Part shown: positions 56,821-63,360 of the stretch, piece after piece | How the letters are laid out: every line of letters starts with the position of its first letter | Position numbering within the stretch: the first letter of the stretch is position 1 | From: Saprospiraceae bacterium | Lineage (GTDB): Bacteria; Bacteroidota; Bacteroidia; Chitinophagales; Saprospiraceae | Reading direction: 5' to 3' | Length of the DNA stretch: 64,000 nt | Assembly (NCBI GenBank): GCA_028285545.1 | Contig: JANQPA010000100.1 | Location: 1-64,000 of the forward strand | Position numbers and translations under genes: made by a program | Notes under the pieces: generated by a model | What the model was told of the DNA's origin: nothing | Database searches by the model: none | Seen by the model: only the letters and a program-made list of their open reading frames with translations

Positions 56821-56905
56821 ATACCATTTATGGTGTCTGGAAAGTAGCCTTTAGGCTACCATTAATACAACATAAATGCCAGAGACCAGACATCATAAAT
56901 GATGT
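56821..56905. repeat. 85-nt structured inverted repeat
   Basis: The arms 56821-56840 and 56886-56905 pair over 20 bp with only one real mismatch (two G-U pairs), enclosing a second hairpin GTAGCC-TTTA-GGCTAC (56854-56869 region). It separates the LuxR regulator from the endonuclease pseudogene on the opposite strand and may be a bidirectional terminator or a small structured RNA. Confidence 0.65.
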
Positions 56906-56909
56906 AGCC

Positions 56910-57331
56910 CTAGCCCTCTATCAAATCCCATCTCTCCCTATAGTCAGCTGACTGTGGCTTTCTTTGCCTCTTTTCAGTTTCCACTAAATGTATTTCAGAA
57001 CCATATGAATTGAATATCTTAGAAGGCATTACATAAAAAACGTGAAGATCCTGGATATATAAAAGGGCAAAGTCAAAATCGTCAGTATTATAAGTATCTC
57101 TAATCATTCGTCGACGATTAGTTTTGGTTTTTCTTACATCCACAACATAATTTTCTTTTTTTTGATCCCACCATGCGCTTTTTACCTGGATTTTCAGAAA
57201 TTTATTTTTTACCTAAAAACCAGGTCAAAAGGTAAGCGATCTCCAATTGGCCGAAGCACTTCCCACTTTCTTTTTAGTGCTTCTAATACTACTGCTTGCT
57301 CAGCTATATCTCCTTTTAGTTTAGTATCCAA
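56910..57331 (-). pseudogene. frameshifted group-I-intron-associated PD-(D/E)XK endonuclease
   Basis: Two overlapping minus-strand frames add up to one nuclease. The first, from a TTG at 57331, reads LDTKLKGDIAEQAVVLEALK and ends FDLVFR-stop. The second, shifted by one base, reads KNKFLKIQVKSAWWDQKK and then VDVRKTKTNRR and FDFALLYIQDLHVFYVMPSK. The motif GD-E, the Asp in PFDLVF and IQVK form a PD-(D/E)XK active site, and the ending QSADYRERWDLIEG is typical. It resembles the Pfam family that includes I-Ssp6803I, the homing nuclease of the cyanobacterial tRNA-fMet intron. A single lost G near 57219 would explain the shift. It lies about 0.9 kb downstream of the tRNA-fMet intron. Confidence 0.78.
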
Positions 57332-57392
57332 ATTTATTTTTATTCCCAAATTAATGTTATTTTATAAACAAAACAAGGAATACACGTGTATT

Positions 57393-57431
57393 CGAGCAAA
57401 AAAAAGATCGATTCTTCGAATCGATCTTTTT
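57393..57431 (-). terminator. intrinsic terminator beside the tRNA remnant
   Basis: AAAAAGATCGATTC (57401-57414) pairs with GAATCGATCTTTTT (57418-57431). On the minus strand eight T residues end it. It lies 5 bp beyond the tRNA-fMet 3' fragment, as expected for a former tRNA terminator. Confidence 0.85.
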
Positions 57432-57435
57432 GCTT

Positions 57436-57474
57436 TGTAGCGGCGGTCCGCCCCAGGCGGAAACCTACGACCTT
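57436..57474 (-). pseudogene. partial copy of the tRNA-fMet 3' half with inserted palindrome
   Basis: TGTAGCGGCGG (57436-57446) and AACCTACGACCTT (57462-57474) match the acceptor and T-stem end of the intact tRNA-fMet at 57838-57848 and 57858-57870. Between them the 9-10 bases of the T loop are replaced by TCCGCCCCAGGCGGA (57447-57461), a REP-like palindrome. The copy lacks the anticodon arm and is not functional. It has its own terminator. Confidence 0.82.
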
Positions 57475-57488
57475 AGGTCAAGTGTTTC

Positions 57489-57737
57489 TTAGTTCAGTTT
57501 TAATAAATTTTCTCTAATCCACTGTCTGCCTTGACCACCTTTTAAAGATTTCTCTCGCTTCAAAGCAGTTTTTTTTGTTTCATATACTTCAGTATGAATA
57601 ATTTCCCAGGGTCTATACCTAGAAGTAAATCCATTGCCAGTTTCATTATGGCTTTGTAATCTTTGCGTTAAGTTTGAAGTGTAGCCAATATATAGTTTAT
57701 CATGGCTTGGTGAGTATAAAACATAAACTGTATACAT
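57489..57737 (-). CDS. GIY-YIG single-domain endonuclease
   Basis: An 82-residue nuclease that is little more than the catalytic module: YVLYSPSHDKLYIGYTSNLT at about 5-24, Arg26 in QRLQSH, and the metal-binding Glu62 in LKREKSLKGG. Such small proteins are common in Bacteroidota, often near RNA genes. Here it is transcribed in the same direction as the tRNA-fMet gene and lies between its 3' half and a partial copy of that 3' half. GIY-YIG nucleases include homing enzymes such as I-TevI. Role in moving this locus is inferred from position. Confidence 0.92.
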   Translation of the reverse strand: MYTVYVLYSPSHDKLYIGYTSNLTQRLQSHNETGNGFTSRYRPWEIIHTEVYETKKTALKREKSLKGGQGRQWIRENLLKLN

Positions 57738-57792
57738 ATTTCAAGATTATTTGATTTCATCATCGAATTTGATGATTTTCCTATCTTGAAAT

Positions 57793-57833
57793 AAAAAAAC
57801 CATCACCTGCTCTCATTAGCTGATGATGGTTTT
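57793..57833 (-). terminator. tRNA-fMet terminator
   Basis: AAAACCATCA (57796-57805) pairs with TGATGGTTTT (57824-57833), with T residues following on the minus strand. It lies 8 bp past the mature tRNA end. Confidence 0.75.
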
Positions 57834-57952
57834 GAGTTGTAGCGGCGGCAGGACTTGAACCTACGACCTTCGGGTTATGCTTCTCACTACAGTTTTCACC
57901 GCCTCATTTGCAAGAATTTGAGTTTGTGAGCTGGACTTTCTCTTCACCCTGT

Positions 57953-58028
57953 CAGTTATTAGTTGATTGTTATTTGTTGTTCGGAAGAAATTCCAAATAA
58001 CTAACAACTAGCAACAATTAACTAATTT
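57953..58028. repeat. word-repeat hairpin inside the intron
   Basis: GTTATTAGTTGATTGTTATT (57955-57974) faces AAATAACTAACAACTAGCAA (57995-58014), a hairpin of GTTAGTT/AACTAAC words. It lies in the P8 peripheral loop, so it does not disturb the core. Confidence 0.65.
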
Positions 58029-58057
58029 AGGTGTCTGCCATTAAGTCTCTACACCTT

Positions 58058-58072
58058 TCCGCCTGAGGCGGA
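58058..58072. repeat. REP-like palindrome in the intron P6 extension
   Basis: TCCGCCTGAGGCGGA is a perfect short palindrome. A near-identical TCCGCCCCAGGCGGA occurs in the tRNA remnant (57447-57461), and an imperfect relative at 63235-63250. Confidence 0.7.
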
Positions 58073-58285
58073 CTTGGCTCGGGATTACCACACTACAGGC
58101 TTCCCCGAATTTGACAGATGTTCACCAAGGTATTTCTACCAAGGCAGCCCAAGCGATAACTAAGATAATTCGGCTTTCCGAATACTGATTCTGTAATGTG
58201 GTTACAAAATCATAATTTCAGAGTTTCGCGTTTCTTGAGCCCGACGAGCTACCAACTGCTCCACGCCGCGATTTTAATTGGATGG

Positions 58286-58316
58286 CAAATATAAGCACTT
58301 TTCTGACAATATGCAA
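58286..58316 (-). promoter_or_regulatory. tRNA-fMet promoter
   Basis: On the minus strand TTG (58316-58314), 20 bases, then TATATTTG (58293-58286), an exact Bacteroidota-type promoter 16 bp before the tRNA 5' end. Confidence 0.78.
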
Positions 58317-58449
58317 TGGCTTTCTTGAAATTCCAAAGTCCACAATGAAAAATCACACCAACAAAAAATTTAATGCTCTATAAATCAAGGTGTTAATAGA
58401 TTAATTGCCTTAAAATGAAAAATTAACAACTTCTGGTCCACCTAAATTA

Positions 58450-58479
58450 TTTAGCATAACAACAAAACAATTATCTTTG
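58450..58479 (+). promoter_or_regulatory. thiolase promoter
   Basis: TATCTTTG (58472-58479) fits TAnnTTTG, with TTTAG (58450-58454) as a weak upstream element. The predicted leader to the thiolase start is about 125 bases. The rest of 58321-58609 is A/T-rich with no gene. Confidence 0.5.
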
Positions 58480-58609
58480 CCGCCAAACTAAATCAGCCCT
58501 AAAACTGTAATTTTAAGTAAGAGATAGAACATAGAATAAGTTCTTCTACTTCCCTGACTATCGGAGGTAGTTAACTTTTACCTTATACTAATAAAACCAA
58601 CTTATAATA

Positions 58610-59788
58610 ATGAAAGAAGTATTTATTGCAACCGCTGTCAGAACACCCATTGGAAGCTTTGGTGGTGTTTTTTCCAGTTTATCCGCTGTTCAGTTAGGCA
58701 GTGCGGCTATTAAAGGTGCATTAGAAAAAATTAATGTAGACCCCAAAGAGGTCCAAGAAGTATATATGGGAAATGTAGTATCTGCTAATCTTGGCCAAGC
58801 TCCTGCCCGACAAGCTGCTCTGGGGGCAGGTATAGGTCTGAATGTACCTTGTACTACCATTAATAAAGTCTGTTCCTCAGGAATGAAGGCCGTTATGTTC
58901 GGAGCACAAAGCATTATGCTGGGTCATAATGACCTGGTAGTAGCAGGTGGGATGGAAAGTATGAGCAACACCCCCTATTATGTACCAAAAGCAAGATGGG
59001 GTGCAAAATATGGTAGCATTGAAATGGTAGATGGACTACAAAAAGATGGCCTTACCGATGCCTATGATCATATGGCCATGGGTAATTGCGCAGATGCAAC
59101 CGCTGAAAAATATAATATTTCAAGAGAAGCACAGGATGATTACGCCGTTCGTTCCTACAAATTATCCGCAGAAGCTACCGAAAAAGGATATTTTAAAGAT
59201 GAAATCGTCCCCGTAGCAGTCCCTCAAAGAAAAGGTGATCCTCTTATCATTTCAGAAGATGAAGAATTTAAACGGGTAAAATTTGAGAAGATCCCCCAAT
59301 TAAGAGGTGCATTTTCCAAAAATGGCACTGTTACAGCAGCGAATGCATCCACTATTAATGATGGTGCTGCAGCTGTTGTCTTGGTCAGTAAAGAAAAAAT
59401 GGAGGAACTTGGACTTAAGCCTGTAGCAAAAATCATCTCATTTGCAGATGCAGCTCACGAACCCCAATGGTTTACTACTGCTCCTACCAAGGCAGCCCCT
59501 AAAGCATTGGAAAGGGCGGGATTGGAACTATCAGATATTGACTATTTTGAAGTAAATGAGGCTTTTGCAGTAGTTCCGATGGCTTTCAATCACGATTTGG
59601 GAATAGACGATTCCAAGGTGAATGTTCATGGTGGTTCCGTATCTCTAGGTCATCCCCTTGGTGCCTCAGGAGCAAGAATACTTGTTACCCTAAATGGCGT
59701 TTTGCAGCAAAAAGATGCCAAAAGAGGTTTGGCAACCTTATGTAATGGAGGTGGTGGAGCGAGTGCCATAATTATAGAAAAGGTGTAA
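58610..59788 (+). CDS. acetyl-CoA C-acyltransferase (thiolase)
   Basis: A 392-residue thiolase. The acyl-accepting Cys88 is in NKVCSSGMKAV, the His of the active site lies in HGGSVSLGHPLGASGAR near 348, and the second Cys in CNGGGGASA near 378. The start (VFIATAVRTPIGSFGG) is standard. It condenses two acetyl-CoA or cleaves 3-ketoacyl-CoA; which direction is unclear as it stands alone. Length and sequence fit the biosynthetic acetoacetyl-CoA type. It is unlinked to the tRNA unit, which points the other way. Confidence 0.94.
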   Translation: MKEVFIATAVRTPIGSFGGVFSSLSAVQLGSAAIKGALEKINVDPKEVQEVYMGNVVSANLGQAPARQAALGAGIGLNVPCTTINKVCSSGMKAVMFGAQSIMLGHNDLVVAGGMESMSNTPYYVPKARWGAKYGSIEMVDGLQKDGLTDAYDHMAMGNCADATAEKYNISREAQDDYAVRSYKLSAEATEKGYFKDEIVPVAVPQRKGDPLIISEDEEFKRVKFEKIPQLRGAFSKNGTVTAANASTINDGAAAVVLVSKEKMEELGLKPVAKIISFADAAHEPQWFTTAPTKAAPKALERAGLELSDIDYFEVNEAFAVVPMAFNHDLGIDDSKVNVHGGSVSLGHPLGASGARILVTLNGVLQQKDAKRGLATLCNGGGGASAIIIEKV

Positions 59789-59845
59789 TTAATACTGGGA
59801 GAATTTATTACAAAATAAACTCCTGATTAACCTTAAAAAACAAGA

Positions 59846-59955
59846 GAGACAAATGGAGACACATCGAGATATATAGAGACACATTGTTTATTAACTTGCT
59901 ATTATTGAAAAAACAATTTATCTCAACTTATTACCTAGCTGTCTCCATTTGTCTC
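59846..59955. repeat. word-repeat hairpin (GGAGACA type)
   Basis: GAGACAAATGGAGACA (59846-59861) and TGTCTCCATTTGTCTC (59940-59955) are exact complements, with a partial copy of the word in the loop. It is in the gap between thiolase and gcvP (59789-60200), which otherwise holds an ordinary hairpin after thiolase (about 59798-59822) and the gcvP leader. Confidence 0.85.
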
Positions 59956-60096
59956 CATTTTAATTTTAGCACTTTTGCTATTGCGTAAAACTTTGGTTTT
60001 ATTGTTAAAACTCTCTCCTTTTCCCCTTCTTACCTAACATACAAAAAGTACGCCCACAATTATCAACCATAAGGCCGGTAAACTGTTAAAAAGTTG

Positions 60097-60104
60097 TAAC
60101 TTTG
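60097..60104 (+). promoter_or_regulatory. gcvP -7 promoter element
   Basis: TAACTTTG fits TAnnTTTG, and predicts a start near 60111. It overlaps the upstream end of the open frame, so it argues for the later ATG at 60201 as the gcvP start. I see no -33 TTG at the right distance. Confidence 0.45.
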
Positions 60105-60200
60105 AGGCTGAATTTTTTCGGCCCTACTTTTTATTTATTTATAAAGAAAAATCCCAGAAGTAAAACTGATTTTCAGGATGCTTCTGGTACCACCAATATT

Positions 60201-63083
60201 ATGGATAAGACCAAATTTTACGACCAATTTGCTAAAAGACACATTGGTATTGACAGTAGCGATCTTCAGGAGATGTTAGGGGTCATAGGAGTAAATACCC
60301 TGGATCAACTCATCGATGACACCATTCCTGAACATATACGTCTTCAAGAGGAATTGGATATTCCAGAAGCACTGACAGAATTTGAATACTTGAGTACACT
60401 TAAAGAGTATGCCAACATGAATAAGGTGTTTAAATCTTATATCGGCTTGGGTTACTACAATACGATTACTCCTTCTGTCATTTCCAGAAATATTTTTGAA
60501 AATCCAGGCTGGTATACTCAATACACTCCTTATCAGGCTGAAATTGCTCAAGGTAGATTGGAAGCCTTGTTAAATTTCCAAACCATGGTTAGCGACCTGA
60601 CAGCACTGCCTATTGCTAATGCTTCTCTTTTAGATGAAGGGACTGCGGCAGCAGAAGCTATGACCATGTTTTATAATTTAAAAAACAAGCGAAACAAGGG
60701 AGAAGCAATAAATCAATTCTTAGTTTCAGATAAGGTATTTCCGCAAACTATTGATCTGTTATTGACGAGAGCAGAACCCCTGGGCATTGAAGTAAAAGTA
60801 GATGATTGGACTCAATTTGAGTTTACAGATAAAACTTTTGGCATCCTCTTGCAATACCCTGCCTCTGATGGAAGTGTTGAAGATTATCGCCCTTTGGTTG
60901 AGCGAGCAAAAGCAAATGATTTATATGTAACGGTGGCGGCCGATCTGCTTAGTCTTGCATTATTAAGCCCTCCAGGAGAATGGGGTGCCGATGCAGTTGT
61001 TGGCAATACCCAGCGTTTTGGAGTACCTATGGGCTATGGAGGTCCTCATGCCGCTTATTTTGCAACCAAAGATGATTTTAAGCGCCAGATCCCAGGACGA
61101 ATTATTGGGGTGTCCCAAGATTCTAATGGCAATTATGCACTCAGAATGGCCCTCCAAACCCGAGAACAGCACATCCGTAGAGAAAAAGCTACCTCCAATA
61201 TCTGTACTGCCCAAGCCTTGTTAGCCATCATGGCTGGAATGTATGCAGCATATCATGGACCCGATGGGATTAAAGCAATTGCTGAGAGAGTACATTATTT
61301 GACTAAACTTCTCCATCGTCGTCTGATGCAAATGGGATACAATCTTAAAAGCGATAGCTTTTTTGATACCATAACCGTTCAAGTGGATGAGGATTTCAAA
61401 AAATTGATTCGAGCAGCAGCCGAAAAAGAAGAAATTAATTTTTATTATACTGATGAAGGGCTTCAAATAAGTCTTGACGAAACCACCCTATTATCAGATA
61501 TCGAACAGTTATTCTATCTTTTCGCTACTGCAAAAGAATTGAATACAGATTGGAATCCTGAAGTTGCGGAAGGATACCAGCTTAATGAAAAACTGGTTAG
61601 AGAAAGTGATTACCTTGAGCATCCCGTTTTTAATACCTATCATACAGAATCAAAAATGATGCGCTATCTCAAGCGCTTGGAGAACCGGGATCTTTCTCTT
61701 GCCCATTCTATGATAGCTTTGGGTTCATGCACCATGAAACTAAATGCTGCTTCTGAGTTAAAGCCAGTAAGTTGGCCTGAATTTGCCAATATCCACCCTT
61801 TTGCTCCTCTAGATCAAACGCTTGGATATCAAAAGATTTTTGAAGAGTTAGAGAAAGATTTGTCCACCATTACCGGCTTTGCGGCCTGTTCGCTACAACC
61901 TAATTCCGGTGCACAGGGAGAGTATGCTGGCTTGTTGACCATAAGAGCTTATCATTTAGACAGCGGTAACCCAAATCGAAATATTGTGCTTATTCCATCT
62001 TCAGCTCATGGAACCAATCCTGCAAGTGGAGTAATGGCCGGAATGAAGGTGGTAGTCGTCAAATGCGATGATCAGGGGAATATTGATGTAGACGATTTAA
62101 GAAGTAAAGCTGAGCAGTATAGTGAAAACCTGGCCGCTTTGATGGTAACTTATCCTTCTACTCATGGGGTATTCGAAGCTAGGATCAAGGAAATTTGTGA
62201 TATTATTCACAAAAATGGAGGAAAGGTATACATGGATGGGGCTAACATGAATGCCCAAGTTGGCTTAACAAGCCCCGGAGCTATTGATGCAGATGTTTGT
62301 CATCTAAATTTGCATAAAACATTTGCTATTCCTCACGGAGGAGGGGGTCCAGGAATGGGACCTATTTGTGTGAATGAAAGCCTTAAACCCTTTTTGCCTA
62401 AGCATCCACTTGTTGAAACAGGTGGAATTAAAGGAATCAATGCAGTTTCTGCTGCCCCATGGGGAAGCGCTAGTATTTTATTGATTTCTTATGGCTACAT
62501 AAAAATGTTGGGAAAGCAAGGCTTAACGGATTCCACTAAATATGCCATCTTAAATGCCAATTATATTAAAGCAAGGTTAGAAGAACAATTCGAGGTTTTA
62601 TATGTCGGAGAAAAGGGATTCTCTGCACATGAACTCATTATTGATCTTCGACCATTTAAAGCATTGGTAAGTGCTGAGGACGTAGCCAAACGTTTAATGG
62701 ATTATGGTTTTCACGCTCCTACCCTTTCATTTCCTGTTGCCGGAACCATTATGATTGAACCAACGGAAAGTGAAGATAAAGATGAGTTGGATCGTTTTTG
62801 TGATGCCTTACTGCAGATCCGTAAAGAAATAGACGAAATTGCTCAGGGTCTTGCAGGTCCCCATGAAAATGTTTTAGCAAACGCCCCTCATACCGTTGAT
62901 GTGGTAACAGCTAATGACTGGAATTTTCCATATGATAGAGAAAAAGCTGCCTATCCTCTAGCCTATCTCCGTGAAGGCCGTAAGTTCTGGCCTTTTGTTG
63001 GCAGGGTGGATAATGCAAAGGGAGACCGAACCTTAATCTGCACCTGCCTGCCAATAGAGGCATATGAAAATAGTGAAGCTTAA
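60201..63083 (+). CDS. gcvP: glycine dehydrogenase (decarboxylating), P protein
   Basis: A 960-residue PLP enzyme from the ATG at 60201 ([16 protein letters not shown]); the frame runs back to 60102, but that part overlaps the promoter and has no similarity. It is the fused N+C form of the glycine cleavage P protein. Characteristic segments are [37 protein letters not shown], the PLP-lysine region [20 protein letters not shown] near residue 700, and a [15 protein letters not shown] stretch. It decarboxylates glycine and passes the aminomethyl group to the H protein. No glycine riboswitch is visible upstream. The other gcv genes are elsewhere. Confidence 0.97.
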   Translation: MDKTKFYDQFAKRHIGIDSSDLQEMLGVIGVNTLDQLIDDTIPEHIRLQEELDIPEALTEFEYLSTLKEYANMNKVFKSYIGLGYYNTITPSVISRNIFENPGWYTQYTPYQAEIAQGRLEALLNFQTMVSDLTALPIANASLLDEGTAAAEAMTMFYNLKNKRNKGEAINQFLVSDKVFPQTIDLLLTRAEPLGIEVKVDDWTQFEFTDKTFGILLQYPASDGSVEDYRPLVERAKANDLYVTVAADLLSLALLSPPGEWGADAVVGNTQRFGVPMGYGGPHAAYFATKDDFKRQIPGRIIGVSQDSNGNYALRMALQTREQHIRREKATSNICTAQALLAIMAGMYAAYHGPDGIKAIAERVHYLTKLLHRRLMQMGYNLKSDSFFDTITVQVDEDFKKLIRAAAEKEEINFYYTDEGLQISLDETTLLSDIEQLFYLFATAKELNTDWNPEVAEGYQLNEKLVRESDYLEHPVFNTYHTESKMMRYLKRLENRDLSLAHSMIALGSCTMKLNAASELKPVSWPEFANIHPFAPLDQTLGYQKIFEELEKDLSTITGFAACSLQPNSGAQGEYAGLLTIRAYHLDSGNPNRNIVLIPSSAHGTNPASGVMAGMKVVVVKCDDQGNIDVDDLRSKAEQYSENLAALMVTYPSTHGVFEARIKEICDIIHKNGGKVYMDGANMNAQVGLTSPGAIDADVCHLNLHKTFAIPHGGGGPGMGPICVNESLKPFLPKHPLVETGGIKGINAVSAAPWGSASILLISYGYIKMLGKQGLTDSTKYAILNANYIKARLEEQFEVLYVGEKGFSAHELIIDLRPFKALVSAEDVAKRLMDYGFHAPTLSFPVAGTIMIEPTESEDKDELDRFCDALLQIRKEIDEIAQGLAGPHENVLANAPHTVDVVTANDWNFPYDREKAAYPLAYLREGRKFWPFVGRVDNAKGDRTLICTCLPIEAYENSEA

Positions 63084-63133
63084 TATATTAATTACATTGC
63101 AAACATAAGTTATCTCCAATTTTAGGGAAATAA

Positions 63134-63164
63134 GCACTTTTTAGGCCATGGGCCTAAAAAGTGC
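63134..63164 (+). terminator. hairpin after gcvP
   Basis: GCACTTTTTAGGCC (63134-63147) and GGCCTAAAAAGTGC (63151-63164) are perfect complements with a three-base loop, 50 bp past the gcvP stop. There is no T run after it on the plus strand. Confidence 0.55.
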
Positions 63165-63290
63165 GAGATAAAGTAGAAATAAGATAGAAATATATTGTCC
63201 TAATTCTAAAAACAAATTATTTCTACCTTACTTCGTCCGCCTCAGACGGGCATATTTCAATATATTTCCCTCTATTTTAACTAAACTAAA
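63165..63290. repeat. imperfect repeats with REP-like palindrome
   Basis: GAGATAAAGTAGAAATAAGATAGAAATATATTG (broken words of GATAGAAA) at 63165-63197 faces AATTATTTCTACC (63216-63228) and CAATATATTTCCCTC (63258-63272). The palindrome-like CGTCCGCCTCAGACGG lies at 63234-63249. No gene. Confidence 0.45.
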
Positions 63291-63360
63291 ATTATTGGCC
63301 AGTCTTTAAAATTCCGGGATGACTCATATTTGTAATTTATTTTTTCCTTAAAAATAACAC

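Larger units (their letters stand above)
57880..58237 (-). ncRNA. group I self-splicing intron (IC3-like) in tRNA-fMet
   Basis: A 358-nt intron inserted between U33 and C34. The exon ends in U and the intron ends in G, as group I splicing demands. The core reads directly: P3 UCUGUC with GGCAGA; P4 UCGGG (in AAUUCGGGGAAGCC) with CCCGA (in AAUCCCGAGCCAAG); P7 GACU (in GUAGAGACUUAAUGGC) with AGUC (in AGAGAAAGUCC). These are close to the P, Q, R and S elements I recall from cyanobacterial tRNA-Leu introns. P6 is extended by a UCCGCCUCAGGCGGA hairpin, P8 carries a long word-repeat hairpin, and GGUAGAAAUACC upstream has a GNRA loop. There is no ORF inside. I could not settle P1. Confidence 0.9.
57841..58270 (-). 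tRNA. initiator tRNA-fMet (CAU), split by a group I intron
   Basis: On the minus strand the 5' exon (58270-58238, 33 nt) begins CGCGGCGTGGAGCAGTTGGT and ends with U33. The 3' exon (57879-57841, 39 nt) begins with anticodon CAU and runs through AACCCGAAGG and the T arm to CCGCCGCT. Initiator hallmarks are the unpaired C1, the run of three G-C pairs in the anticodon stem (GGG/CCC) and anticodon CAU. CCA is not encoded; the text after the acceptor stem is ACAACT. The two exons join exactly at U33/C34 when the intron is removed. It is the only tRNA in the window. Confidence 0.93.

Noticed and set aside
57162-57440. 92-residue plus-strand frame over the endonuclease pseudogene and terminator
   Set aside because: It crosses a terminator hairpin and the conserved protein signal is on the other strand.
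57841-58270. Two unrelated half-tRNAs or a tRNA pseudogene
   Set aside because: The halves join exactly at the anticodon loop, both arms are intact, a good promoter precedes it, and the insert has group I core pairings.
60102-60200. Longer N-terminus for gcvP
   Set aside because: The TAACTTTG promoter element overlaps this region and the extra residues match nothing; the ATG at 60201 gives the normal start.
59789-60200. Glycine riboswitch before gcvP
   Set aside because: I looked for the paired glycine aptamer core and found only a repeat hairpin and A/T-rich text.
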